Part shown: piece by piece, positions 32,351-43,268 of the stretch | How positions within the stretch are numbered: position 1 is the stretch's first letter | How the letters are laid out: every line of letters begins with the position of its first letter | Assembly: GCA_022570795.1 (NCBI GenBank) | Contig: JAKUDP010000002.1 | Location: 1,364,001-1,428,000, forward strand | Reading direction: 5' to 3' | From: Sphaerulina vaccinii | Lineage: Eukaryota; Ascomycota; Dothideomycetes; Mycosphaerellales; Mycosphaerellaceae | DNA: 64,000 bases | Position numbers and translations under genes: made by a program | Notes under the pieces: generated by a model | Database searches by the model: none | What the model was told of the DNA's origin: nothing | The model's input: only the letters and a program-made list of their open reading frames with translations

Positions 32351-33506
32351 AGACTAGAAGTCGTAATGAGAAGACCTTCGCAGCTACGGAGGTCGCAAGC
32401 AGACTAGAGAATAAATCTCTTGGCTTCACTTTTGATTCTGTGTCTCATATTGTAAGCAACGCATTCCTACAGCCTCTTCGCACCTCCGAGTTGAATCGCA
32501 CTAGCTGGCTTCTCTTTGAAACCAGGCCTGCGGCCAATTGCAATTGTAGAAGAGACGGGTGGCATGGCTTGTAGTGTCCGCTGGAAACTAGCATCCAATT
32601 CCGACGTGCGAAGACGCTTTGTAGAACACCGCGAAGAGGGAACGTCCGCTAGCGTGAATAGCCATGCCAAGACGCGGCTAGACGGGAAGGAGCTTGGACG
32701 TTCCTTCCTGAATTCTCGTCTACAACTTTCTGCAACTTGGTCTTTCACACCCACACACCAACATCAACCACATCTCAACTCTTCGTGTCGCTACTTCCGG
32801 CCACTCGCAACCACCACACCAGCCATGCCTTGAAATACTTCAGTCGCTCGGTAAGCTCAATCCTTCCTATCCCCATTTCACCTGATGACAACAAGCACAA
32901 CCGCAAACTAGAGTCTCTGACCTCTCCGGAGGATTGAAGCTACACTGCACGTCAGTCTGATCGACGACAACTACTTGACCTCATTTCTTCAGCTTGTGAT
33001 GGCGATCAGCTGCTGACTTCGACTAGTTGCATCCGAGCTCACTCCCACTCCCACCCCTCAGCTATGTCGCATGGGCATCGCGCATATCAGTGAGGATTCG
33101 TCCGAGTACACGCACCGTCCCTCGCCGTGCCAGTCAGCAGAGGTACTACCTGTCAATGGTAGGTCAACACCAGCTCCCTCGCAACTCTACACAACCCCTC
33201 TCTTCGAATGATGATTTAGCGATAAATGGAATTACCGGCATACGCCTTGTGCGAACCCGCTTTGTACCGGGTACACTGCTGAGAAATTGGCTCAAGACTG
33301 ACTCTCGAAACTTCACACCACTTCAGCAACCAAATATGGGTTCTTGAAGCAGACGCTGACTTTTGTGGACAGACATCGCGCCTCTGAGATTGTCCCGTCC
33401 CTCGCACCTACCGCATCCGCACATCCCTCTGTTATCACCCTGTCACCACGCCCAAACAATCGGATCCACTACCGCCGACGCGGCCACCGACGCAATCACA
33501 CCTGAG
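32351..33506. other. Spacer with no firm gene
   Basis: About 1.15 kb between the zinc-cluster exon and the region with HMG-box sequence. C-rich, leader-like sequence lies at 32740-33060. Besides the doubtful minus-strand exon I see no supportable gene. Confidence 0.4.
32467..32754 (-). CDS. Doubtful minus-strand exon
   Basis: An open frame of 95 codons without an upstream in-frame ATG. Its end, RRPGFKEKPASAIQLGGAK, looks like real protein sequence rather than chance, and a CACGCTAG acceptor lies upstream on the minus strand near 32655. I recognise no family. A plus-strand frame (32516..32833) fully overlaps. Listed only as a possible terminal exon of an unmodelled gene. Confidence 0.22.
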   Translation of the reverse strand: MGVKDQVAESCRREFRKERPSSFPSSRVLAWLFTLADVPSSRCSTKRLRTSELDASFQRTLQAMPPVSSTIAIGRRPGFKEKPASAIQLGGAKRL

Positions 33507-34454
33507 ATGCTTTCCTTTCTCGAGTCTTGCTCTGAGGATATGGCTCTACAACCAGTGGGGTGTTGCAGCAAGCAGGAAGACACGCCGTACCAAGTGTAGC
33601 ACCGAGCATGACTGTCACCGGCTCGGCTGTATCTCGCATTGAGGATACGGTCAGTCAAATCATTGGTGCGCTGCAGCAAGCAGGTCCATCCGCATGTCAC
33701 TCGCTCGGCTGTGACGGAGATCGAGAAGATGCAGCGCAGGAAGCCGAAATCTGTCTTGAGTTGTCGTCGACGGTGGTAAGTCATAATCTCACCACTCCAT
33801 GTCATCTGATGAAACTGCACTGGGCACCGACAATTCATGAGCCGATATGCAAATTTGTGACAGGCCTAGAAAACCTCGTCCACTGATCTCGACATGCTCT
33901 TCGCACTATTGCACTCTCAACATGGTCGAGCTTATCGCTGATCGTGGTCTCAGGTTTGTCTAGCACTGCATCTCTACTGCGTGCTTCGCTCCACGGCCCT
34001 CAAGAGTAAGTCACAACCCCCCAATAATTTCACCATTCCCTCCGAGATACTGTGATGATTCTTGATGACGAGTCTGATTCGGCCTTGCCGATGCAGACAC
34101 AAACATTACCTAACCATTCATGCCAAACTGATCCTTCTCGCTACCACACTTTGCTCTGTTCATCGCCATGTGGTACATAATGACTGACCTGGCAACATTA
34201 GGACACCACAGCCGCAACGCTCTCTTCTGCCGCAGAAGATCATATCACCAGCACCATTGAGGTAAGCTCTTACATCCACTGGACCAACCTCCAACCTCCA
34301 TCATGATGATTCAACCAAAACCAATGACAAGCATATGTCCAAGCCACTGTGACAGGTGGCGCAGACGAGAAGTTGCGAAAGCCCTGATCTCCCGTGGCTC
34401 TACATTATGCATTCGATCAATTTCTATTCTTGAAACGATGCTGACTTGCCGTAG
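33507..34454 (+). other. Multi-intron-like region upstream of the HMG exons
   Basis: This stretch has a dense series of good plus-strand splice signals (GTAAGT at 33776 and 34006, GTAAGC at 34262; acceptors GACAG near 33863, TGCAG near 34095, ATTAG near 34201, CGTAG at 34454) with short open pieces between, such as MLSFLESCSEDMALQP from ATG 33507 and DTTAATLSSAAEDHI at 34202-34261. I could not join them into one unbroken protein: the phase into the HMG exon fails from the nearest upstream piece because of a TGA. It may be the 5' part of a real gene with unusual exons, a long spliced leader, or degraded exons. Confidence 0.35.
33559..33727 (+). repeat. Degenerate internal duplication
   Basis: Two partial copies: GGTG, then TGCAGCAAGCAGG, then GTCAC, then CTCGGCTGT, occur in the same order at 33559..33644 and 33665..33727. 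The copies sit in different reading frames and encode VTGSAVSRIE and VTRSAVTEIE respectively, so similarity is retained at protein level only if one copy is shifted. Confidence 0.6.
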
Positions 34455-35156
34455 GTGATACGAAATTCTGCCCCTTCTACAGAGCTTCTTCGAAGCTGGA
34501 ATGCAACGGATCCCACGGTAAGCTGCAGCACTTTCTTCTCCCTCATCATTACTTTCCATGATGATTTCCTATCATATCTCACGACGGTCGGCCGAGCAGT
34601 CAAAAGGCTGTGTTGACGAGATGGTCCCTGACAGGGCCTTTGATACTGAAAATTTCCCTCATATCCAGCATACTCACTGCACTTTGTCTCAAGACATGCA
34701 TGTACTGACTGTTATACAGCTCATTGACCGCGTAATCCTCGTGCTTTTACAGGAGCCACCACCGTCCGGGAGGCGGTGCGTTATGCTAAGCTCCTCGCTC
34801 TCAGAGCGCTACACATGATGGCAGAGTTCAAGTGGCAGGCTGAAGAAGAGAAGCGCCAATACGCAATCGTCCACCCAGGCTATCGGTATCAGCCACGCAA
34901 GCCATCCGACGAGAAGAAGATGCGCATGACCAGAAACAAGCTGGCCAAGCTGGCCGCGAAGTCTGGTAGCAGCAACACTACCATGGATGTGACCATCGTT
35001 CCAGCCCAACTCGGTCCGAGCGCGCAGTTCTACGTGCCTTCTGCTGATGAGCTGGACAACTTTAACACGCTGCCATTGGGTCTTTCTGCTGTCGGTGATA
35101 GCAACTACGACTTCAGCAGCGATCTAGCTGGTACATGTGTCGAAGCTTTAGCATAG
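34455..35156 (+). CDS. Diverged HMG-box (mating-type MAT1-2-1-like) exons
   Basis: Two joined pieces, 34455..34517 and 34753..35156 (donor GTAAGC, acceptor TTACAG), give a continuous frame. The second ends with AEEEKRQYAIVHPGYRYQPRK followed by PSDEKKMRMTR, the strongly conserved end of the MATA-type HMG box. The first supplies KFCPFYRASSK, which aligns with the N-A-F-x-L-Y-R start of that box. The distance between the two marks is 53 residues, against about 54 in MAT HMG domains. The middle, however, has lost the usual Gly-x-x-Trp core (YAKLLALRAL in its place), so DNA binding may be impaired. After the box come ~90 residues ending VEALA. The 5' end is not resolved. Neighbours are SGF73 and CDC31, not the usual MAT flanks APN2/SLA2, so this is probably a MAT-derived paralogue or fragment. 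Confidence 0.55.
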
Positions 35157-35311
35157 TGTAACAATACTCATGCAATCTGCTCCGATAATCTTCTCACTCT
35201 CATTCAAAGTGCTCCCAAACTCCTTCGCTATTCAAGTTTCATGCGTAATCCAACATGCTGAGTCTGCTCTCCCAATGAAACGGCAACTGCGCAACACGAC
35301 AGTGCTTCGCT

Positions 35312-36150
35312 TCATCCACCGAGACAGATCCCAATAAACTCCTCCTGCGTGATGCCTCCCTGCCCTCGAACATCAAATTCTTCAATCATGGCAGCCAATT
35401 CCTCTTCTTGCAACCCTTCTCCAAGCTCCCTGGCCACCCTTCTCAAATCCTGCAACTCTATCCTTCCCTTGCCATCTGTATCGAATAGCTCAAAAGCTCT
35501 AGTGATCTCTTCCCTCGGATCACGAGCCATGACACGCTGTGCAGCTATACTCACAAATGCTTGATGTGAAAGGAGAAGTCGTGAAGGTCCAGAAAATGTG
35601 GGCTGTGCAGGCGCAGCTTGGTTTGCTCCAGTAAGCGAAGAAGCAGGTATTCCGTGTTGTTGTAGGATCTGGAGCAGTTCTGTTTTGGGCAGTTCGAAAC
35701 CTAGGGCTTTGAGGGCGACTTTTAGTTCGTGGTAGTCGATGTGGGAGTCTTTGTCTAGGTCGAAGAGTTGGAACTATGCGGCCATATTAGTTCAGTACGA
35801 GAAAGTGTGGTTCCGCAAGAATGAGAGCTTACTGCTTCATTGATCTCTTCTCGTTGTTCCTCGCTGATCCTATCCAGCGCATCACGTTCTTCTGCTTCTC
35901 GTCTTTCGCGTTCTATCCGTTCCTGCCTTTCGCGCTCCAGACGTTGCGCATCGCGTTGTTGTTGTGTCGTCCCAGAAGGGCCTGCTGTGCCAAAACCCCC
36001 TGCGCCTGTCGCATTGAAGCCTGAGACTGGGTTTTGCTGAGGCGCTGCGAAAGGTGTCTGTGAGGCGTAGGGTGTCTGCGCACCGCCTCCACCGCGTGTG
36101 AGGCCAGACGTATATGGGCGAGATGGGAAAGGCTGATGCGAGGTTGCCAT
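35312..36150 (-). CDS. cdc31: Centrin Cdc31 (EF-hand), with N-terminal extension
   Basis: Calcium-binding centrin of the spindle pole body, also linked to the TREX-2 mRNA export complex. Exons 36150..35833 and 35773..35312; the 59-nt intron has donor GTAAGC and acceptor CATAG, phase 0, total 259 aa. The typical centrin start SEEQREEINEAFQLFDLDKD is formed by the join. EF-hand 1 (FDLDKDSHIDYHEL) is canonical; EF-hand 2 is replaced by a ~30-residue Ala/Pro insertion; EF-hand 3 (FDTDGKGRIELQDL) is plausible; EF-hand 4 (FDVRGQGGITQEEF) has lost the acidic ligands at loop positions 3 and 5. Ahead of the fold are ~95 extra residues: Gly/Ala/Gln-rich, then a charged coil ERERQERIERERREAEER. Usual centrins are ~170 residues. 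The start is the ATG at 36150 (MATSHQPFPS). Confidence 0.9.
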
Positions 36151-36688
36151 TATGATCTTTGCGCCGATGTTCCGGGTGGCGTGTAGCCTTTCCTTGAGCT
36201 CTTCCAATTGAGACTGGTCTATAGCGTCGAACGAAGAGCGCGAGATTTGTGCGCTGCGTGAGAGAATTGGAGAAGAGAATAGACAGTCTCGAGTCTTGTT
36301 GATGTTTTACGCGCCAGGCTTGCAGCAGCACGCGTCGTCGGCATTCACTCCGCCGAGCGCCAAGGTTGAACCTCATCCTGTTGTTCTTCTGCCATTCACC
36401 AACCTCTACAAGACATGCCTTTCCGGCTAGGAACTACTTCGCGGGGCCGCCGTCTAAATCGCGCCTGCTTATGACAATCATGCACTAAAGCGTTCGAATG
36501 CAGTGCTCAGCTTCCCGAATATTATCCTTGAACTCCTCTCGAGCACGCCTTCTGTAGTCCCCATGCGATGTGGATCATCACATCAGACTGGCCTCGGATT
36601 GGTATAGTATGATAGTGCGTGCTGACACGACAATAAGGCCGCTACTCCTCCTGCTATCCTTCTTGCTAATCGCTATTCCTTCAAGGCC
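36151..36688. other. Divergent promoter region
   Basis: About 540 bases between the cdc31 start and the amidohydrolase start, carrying both promoters. The overlapping frame 36570..37046 is out of phase with the amidohydrolase and has no domain. Confidence 0.45.
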
Positions 36689-39679
36689 ATGGGACATCCA
36701 AGAAGGCTGCCACTCTCAGAGCCTCCCTCATACACCTACGAAGCATACACACATCGAGCTTCATCCAGGTGGCAACGCTCCGCAGGAGCTATCGTGCTGG
36801 TACTTGCAGTTCTGGCTGCAGCATACGTCCAGTGGCCACTCCGCGAATCAGCCTCTAGCCAAGGCAATCAGGCTCTTTTCCAGGACGGTCTTCAAAAGTG
36901 TGCAGCATTCCAAGTGCATCCAAGCCATCAGATCAGCAACCAACGTCGTAACCCACGATGGAACTCTGCTACAGGTCAGCAGAAGCCAACACTGCTTCGT
37001 AATGCTACACTATTCGATGGCGAACACTTCCTGGAGCAGAGGGTAGATGTGCTGCTCGACAAGGGCGTTGTGAAGTCTGTCACATCTACCGCTAGTGGGG
37101 ACTTTAGCCCTGATGATGTTGAGGTAGTAGACCTTCATGGCAAGCATGTCACACCAGGCATAGTTGACATGCACTCGCATCACCTGGTGATGCCATTCCA
37201 TTCACTGCCAGCAACCAAGGATGTGAACGAAACACCTCTTCTGGGACCGCTAACGCCATTCGTACGATCTGTCGATGGCATGAAAGCGTATGATCCTGCA
37301 ATCGAAGTAATTGCTGGTGGAGGTGTGACTACAAGTCTGATCCTACCGGGGTCGTCAAACATCATTGGTGGCGAAGCCTACGTTGTCAAGAATGCGTACC
37401 TGAGCGGCAAGGATCGGGAACTAGTGGTCGAAGACCTGTTGCTCGACCATGGTCTGCCAGACTCCCAGAGGCAGAGATATGTCAAAATGGCCTGCGGAGA
37501 GAACCCGAAGCATACGTACTTGCACACAAGACTCGGTAATGCATGGCTGCTGAGGGAACACCTCGCTGAAGCGAAGGCTGTGCTTGATCAGCAGGAGAAT
37601 TGGTGCCAGGCAGCTTCCTCACTTGCGAACAGGCGCTTTACAATGGCGAGCGAGATCGACAGCTTCGTGAAGGAAACTGGCAGTCTGCCTCACCTGCTGA
37701 AGTATGATACTACCATTGCTATGCTCAGAGGTCAGGCAAATGTCAACATTCACTGTTACGAACCGGAAGACTTCGAACGTATGCTATCGGTACTACATGA
37801 ATTTGGTGTAAATCCTCGGGCTTTCCACCACGCTTTGGAGGCTTGGCAGGTTCCCGAGTTCTTGAAGAAGCAAGAAAAGAACATCACTATCGCGACTTTC
37901 GCAGAGAACGCGCTCTTCAAGGCAGAGGCACATGGTGCCAGTCTACATGCTGGCAAGATACTCAACGATCATGGAATCCCTGTAGCCTACAAGTCCGACC
38001 ACACTGGCGAGGGCAATAATGCCAAGTACGTATTGCATCAGGCCGCAATCGCACACTCTTTCGGCTTGCCTTCAGACAAGGCCTTACAGTCTATCACTTC
38101 CGTGCCAGCGCATTCACTGCAGCAAGATCATCGAGTCGGATTTGTGAGGCCTGGATATGATGCGGACATCGCGGTGTGGGACTCCCATCCTCTTGCCATT
38201 GGTGCCACTGCGGTGCAGGTCTATATCGATGGTAATGCTGTTCTGAGTCCAGAAAGTGTCACGACGACGCTTGGAAAGGTGCAGTATGCAGACACCAATT
38301 CGCTCGAGCCGAAAGTGCGCGCCACAGTCTCACAGTCCGAAAGGCAGAGCTTCTGTGCTAAGGTCAACAACGGAAAGGTCATATTCACAGGTATCAAGCG
38401 CGACTTTTTGAAGACAGGCGCAGCTCCCGCAGACGGCACTGAGTACGGCCACGGCACTCTGACTGTTGTGCTCGATCGAGGGGAGCTGGTCTGTCTTGGC
38501 CTTTCTGCGGATTGCACCTACGCCGCAGAGAACAGCACGAGTGTAGCACTCAAAGAAGGCTACATACTACCAGGCCTCACAGCAGTCAGCAGTACTCTCG
38601 GCCTCGTCGAGATCACCGGCGAGCCCTCCACCAGCGATGGTGTCGTTGAAGCCAAGTCTGGTGCAAGCATTGGCTACGCCAAATACGGCATCCAGCTTGA
38701 AGGTCGCGGACTAGGTCGAGCACGCATTGGCGGCATCACGAGAGCTGTCGTGTCACCTTTGTTGCGTGGTGGACTATTCAAGGGTGTTAGTGTTGCCTAC
38801 AGGACTAGTGGCAAGCGGACTGTTCTCGATGGCGGTATTGTAAAAGAGAATGTTGCCTTGCATTTTGAGCTTAGTGAGGCATCGAAAGGTACGTTACAGA
38901 TGATGGATGTATAGAACTGACTGATACTGTCATACTGATAGCGAACAGCTAATGAGCCGCATACACTGTCTGGGGCTGTTGTTGAGCTTCGCAGAATACT
39001 GTCAGGGCAAGGGAACACGTCTGAACATGCCGTTCTGGGTCACGCTGCGAGAGGAGAAATACCAGTCGTGGTGCATGTCGTCAATACTGTAAGCCAGGTC
39101 AAGTCATGCTGTGTTCAAAGCTTAAGCTTAACACAAAGAGCAGGACCTAATCCGCCAACTCATCTGGCTGAAGAAAGATCTCCCTAAAGTCAATCTCATC
39201 ATCTTCGGCGGGCACGGCGCACCTCATGTAAGTCTTCGCCCCATGACTACTGAGACATCATATTAACGTTTCCCCTTTAGGTCGCGAAAGAACTCGCCGC
39301 CGCCCAGATTCCGGTCATTCTCACCGGTAACAGAGGCGTTCCCGATACATGGGCGAAACGAGATGCCCTCAGTGGTCCTCCTCTCACTCTCAGTCCAGCG
39401 CAAGTCTTGGCTGATGCCGGAGTCTTATTTGCGCTTGCAATTAATGGCGATAGTCATATACATAACCTTGCATCCGAAGCAGGATGGGCAGCAAAGTATG
39501 CTGGCTTGAACGAGTCTGAGGCTCTGAAATTGGTCGCTGGGAATGTGGAGACGGTCCTCGGGTTGGAGAAGAGCGAGGACTTCGTGGTGTGGGAGGGGAA
39601 TCCGTTCAAGGGAGAGGGCAGTGTTGTGGTCAGTGTTGAGGAGGGCAGTGTGGTCGGGACTTGTTGGCCGGATGAGTGA
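36689..39679 (+). CDS. Membrane-anchored tandem amidohydrolase-like protein
   Basis: A 940-residue amidohydrolase-superfamily protein (imidazolonepropionase/NagA-like; fungal databases often label such proteins CE9). Exons 36689..38888, 38949..39088, 39144..39227 and 39281..39679, with introns of 60, 55 and 53 nt and good signals. A signal-anchor helix AGAIVLVLAVLAAAYV (about 32-47) puts the bulk outside the cytosol. The first unit has the metal-site opening HVTPGIVDMHSHHLVMP (~155) and AYKSDHTGEGNN. A second, similar unit starts ~560 (VNNGKVIFTGIKRDF, LKEGYILPGLTAVSSTLG) but has Ser/Thr where the HxH ligands should be. The last exons supply VNLIIFGGHGAPH, IPVILTGNRGVPDTW and EALKLVAGNVETVLGL. 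The substrate is unknown; likely one active and one non-catalytic half. Confidence 0.85.
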
Positions 39680-39735
39680 TAGACCTTCCTCTAGGCAGTA
39701 AACATCAAGCTGACAATCGTCGCATTGCCTTCTCT

Positions 39736-40665
39736 CTACAGATCTGCATGCCCGATCTTCTTCACCCCAAAGAAGTAGTTTCCCCAATCCTCACTACCAT
39801 CCACAATCTTCCACCCTAAGCCCGGCACGTACACGACACCCATCTGCTGCCAGCCAGGACTCCCCACAGCCACATCCAACTCCGGTCGACTTCTTGCCCA
39901 CTCTCTCATTTCTGCCGGATTGATATACTGACTCCATTCATGCGTGCCCCTCGGCACCATCTTCAACACTTCCTCAGCCACAAACTTCGTTGTGAACCAA
40001 CTCGTCCCTGTCCTCGCAATGGTACTCCCCACTAGCCATCCACCAGGTTTCAGATGTTTGAGAATGTTCTCCAAGAATGGACCAGGCTGTTGAATATGTT
40101 CAACCACCTCAAACAGAGATATGATATCGAACCCTTCTTCACTCGTCTTCGGTGACGGCAGATCTTCGATAGCAACATTGTTGTACGTCAACCTCCCCGG
40201 CTGTAACAGCAGCGGATCTGTTCGTGCATGTCCTTTCGCAACGCGTATACATTCTGGTGTGGGATCAATGCCTACTACACTTTCTGCCATTGATAATCGC
40301 GCTGCGCTTTCAGCGAAGATGCCGCCTCCGCAGCCTATGTCGAGAAATTTGAGCTTCTTTGTAGGATGGTGGAGGGAATCGAGATCGGAAGCGAGACATT
40401 TTCGAATGAATTGGTGGCGGAGAGGGTTCATGCGATGGAGAAGACGTGAAGAGCCATGGGGATCCCACCAGGACGAGGCGAGACTGTTGAAGTGCGATAC
40501 TTCGGTTGCATTGACCGAAGATGAGCTGGGAGCAGCGGAGGCATTGGTGTTGTAGGTCGCGTATGAACGTTGTGGGAATCGTGTCAGAGCTTGCTGGATT
40601 GCGAGTGTCCGTAGCTGCGGTGGAAGAGCGAGCAGGCGGCGGGCCATACTGCTGCTGCACGCCAT
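39736..40665 (-). CDS. coq3: Ubiquinone biosynthesis O-methyltransferase Coq3
   Basis: Mitochondrial SAM-dependent methyltransferase that carries out both O-methylations in coenzyme Q synthesis, 309 aa, single exon. The N-terminus is basic and lacks acids (ARRLLALPPQLRTLAIQQAL), as expected for a matrix presequence. The family signature VSHFNSLASSWWDPHGSS (about 56-73) and MNPLRHQFIRK follow. SAM-binding motif I is LKFLDIGCGGGIFAESAARL (~105-124), with VVGIDPTPECIRVAK after it; motif post-I/III appear as FDIISLFEVVEHI and LKPGGWLVGSTI. The C-terminal NYFFGVKKIG is typical. The start ATG at 40665 is followed by a second ATG six codons on. It converges with the amidohydrolase gene, 56 bases apart. 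Confidence 0.95.
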   Translation of the reverse strand: MACSSSMARRLLALPPQLRTLAIQQALTRFPQRSYATYNTNASAAPSSSSVNATEVSHFNSLASSWWDPHGSSRLLHRMNPLRHQFIRKCLASDLDSLHHPTKKLKFLDIGCGGGIFAESAARLSMAESVVGIDPTPECIRVAKGHARTDPLLLQPGRLTYNNVAIEDLPSPKTSEEGFDIISLFEVVEHIQQPGPFLENILKHLKPGGWLVGSTIARTGTSWFTTKFVAEEVLKMVPRGTHEWSQYINPAEMREWARSRPELDVAVGSPGWQQMGVVYVPGLGWKIVDGSEDWGNYFFGVKKIGHADL

Positions 40666-41953
40666 GTTGGTGAATCTAGTTATGAGAAAGAGAGGTGGAA
40701 GTAAGTTAGAACCTGTTCAGGTGATGACATTGAGATGGAAGCTTGGGCGGAGTTGAGACCGGCGCCACTATCATGCTGCTGATCGATACAGACCTTCGCT
40801 TCAGAGGCTTGACTCACGAGCTATGGGGCGATTGCAGCTCTTTTGCGAAGACAGTAGTCACAGCGATGCAGCTGAGCGTCTTCTCTCGAGTCTCACGGGT
40901 CAGGTCGGTTGCTGATGTGTCCTCTGTAATGTGATTTCTCGGGTGCTGAGGTTGTACATCAGAAGGACCATGCGCCAAAGTTCTCGTCACGAACGGGACC
41001 GCGAGAAGCGCGGGCTCGTCAATACTCGAGGCACTACATCGCAACGACCTATCTTGCCGACCATGGACGGCCGTGTCGCGTGATCAGATCCGCTGGTTCG
41101 TAGGGGACCTATTGTCTTGTTGGACTCCACGCGACAAGAGAACAGCGGCCTTGGCCCGGCTTGACCTTCGGCACTACCAGATGATTGGAATAGTAAGGCT
41201 GCTGCGTACAGCTCTCTTGAGGGAAGCAGGTCCGTTTCAGTATACAGCAAGTGGACTGGTGGTATCTCCAAGAGCCCAAGGTCTTGGTCCACAGATCGCC
41301 TCGGTATACACGGCAGAATATCACATACTTGCTATCAGCAATCATGCTAAATAGTAGTCATGGCATTTCTTTGCCCTTTGCTGGCAGGAATTTGTGCTAA
41401 CTACAGTGAGCAGGTGTTCTTGTGCTCTGCGATGCTTCACTGGTCACGATAAACTGGCGCATGTGCATTGCAGCAAGAGTACATACTCAAGCAGCACTTA
41501 CTGTCTTGTGTTCCATTTCACGATCTTGACTCCTACTAGATGTGGCTTACATCTTGACGATCAGATGGGAAGGGTAGGTAGCGAAGCGCACCACGTCGCA
41601 TGGTCGCATACTCTCTGGATGCTGTTTCGGGAAGGACAACTCAATTGCAAGCTGCCATACCACATGTTGGCTCCCAACAACCTTCTCAATCTGGCGCGGA
41701 CACCGACTGCTGCTATCGGCTCAAGAACGCTGTAGTCTTGGACTATGGAGTACACCAGTAATTGTGAGGTTTGCCGTGCTTGGATGCAGACAATGAGAGC
41801 GCCTGCTCTCGGTGACCAGCATGGCGAACATCATAGCGACGAGTACAAAAGGGACTGCTGAGATCTTCGTGTGTTCTGAGAGCAGACACAGCAGGACCTC
41901 ACAGCATCAGCACCCTCTCGTGGCACTATCCAAGCTCGTCCAATACTCCAGAC
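40666..41953. other. Intergenic, divergent
   Basis: About 1.3 kb between the coq3 start and the protease start. It must carry both promoters. Frames on both strands are short and mirror each other; I recognise nothing else. Confidence 0.45.
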
Positions 41954-43268
41954 ATGCGATCCTTCACGGCCATTCTTCTGGCAGCACTCCCTTCTGTGCT
42001 TGCCCTTCCAATCATCGTCGCTAGGAATGTCACAACCGCCGCATCAGTGCCAAACTCCTGGATCGTCGAACTTGAAGACAATGCGATCCTCTCTACTGTA
42101 CTCAGCACGGTACAGACACTCACTGGCATCGAACCGAGGAGCACTTTCAGCGTCGGCAAGTTCAGAGGCTTCTCCTTCGAGGGTGATGACTCTGTCGTGG
42201 CTCTTCTCAGCACTCTCGGAGCTCTGAAAAGGATCGAGCCAGATCTCGTTGTCGAAGCCAGTGCCCCAGCATCTGAGCTCCAGCAGAGAGCCTTGGTCCA
42301 GCAATCGTCATCCACTTGGGGTCTTTCCAGGATCTCTTCCCGATCTCGAGGTACTTCTGGCTACGTCTACGATAACACTGCTGGTCAGAACACATTTGTG
42401 TATGTGATCGACACCGGCGTGAACTCACATCACAACGACTTTGTGGACGAGCCATTCAAGGAGCAAACTTCATCAGTGGCGAGAGCATTGCTGATGGCAA
42501 CGGCCATGGAACCCACTGCTCAGGGACTGTCGGCGGAACCGTCTATGGTGTTGTAAGTGACATTCCAACTCCACGATCTGCAAAGTCTCACTAACACATT
42601 CGTAGGCCAAGCGCACCACGATCATAGGCGTAAAAGTCTTGTCCAATGCTGGTCGCGGTACCAGTTCTTCCACCCTAGAAGGCCTTGACTGGGCTGTAGC
42701 TGACGCACGACGACGCGGCGCCGTCGCTCGCAGCGTCTTTTCGATGTCTCTGGGTGGTGCCTTCTCCCAGATCTCGAACGATGCTGTAGCAGAAGCCGTT
42801 CGTGCTGGCATCTTCGTGGCTGTAGCAGCAGGAAACAATAACCAGAATGCTGCCAACTACTCTCCAGCCAGCGAGCCTACTGCTTGCACTGTTGGCGCCA
42901 CGGATATTAACGACAACCGCTCTTCATTCTCCAACTTCGGATCTGTGGTCGATATCTTCGCTCCTGGCACTGATGTGCTTTCCACCTGGATCGGAAGCAA
43001 CACTGCCACCAGAACAATCAGCGGAACTAGCATGGTGAGTTTATCTATCTTTCAGTTTCGACAGATTGTTTAGCGCTGAGTGTACTAACCATCTGCATAG
43101 GCTTGCCCGCACGTTGCTGGTCTTGCGGCATACCTGATCGCTCTCGAAGGATCTCGTTCGCCTGCTGCACTGTGCCAACGTATTCAGGGGCTGTCCACAC
43201 GCAACGCGATTGCCAACGTTGGCTCAGGCAGCCCGAACTTCCTTGCATACAACGGAAACGGCCGTTGA
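41954..43268 (+). pseudogene. Secreted subtilisin-like serine protease (S8A) with a one-base frameshift
   Basis: Proteinase K-type secreted protease. Signal peptide MRSFTAILLAALPSVLALP, then an I9 prodomain (SWIVELEDNAILSTVLSTV, FRGFSFEGDD), then the mature start around STWGLSRISSRSRG. The catalytic Asp is in FVYVIDTGVN. Near 42445-42447 the reading frame changes: after NDFV the expected G-R-A-I-Q-G-A-N continues only in another frame, as if one G were missing from a GG run. In that frame the catalytic His follows in NGHGTHC. Introns 42553..42605 and 43035..43100 are intact, and the later exons carry AAGNNNQNAANYSPA and the catalytic Ser in ISGTSMACPHVAGLAAYL. Stop at 43268. As read, translation ends early with a 200-residue inactive product. 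Either a pseudogene or a sequencing error. Confidence 0.85.

Noticed and set aside
32516..32833. 105-codon plus-strand frame
   Set aside because: Overlaps a more protein-like minus-strand frame and runs into leader-like C-rich sequence.
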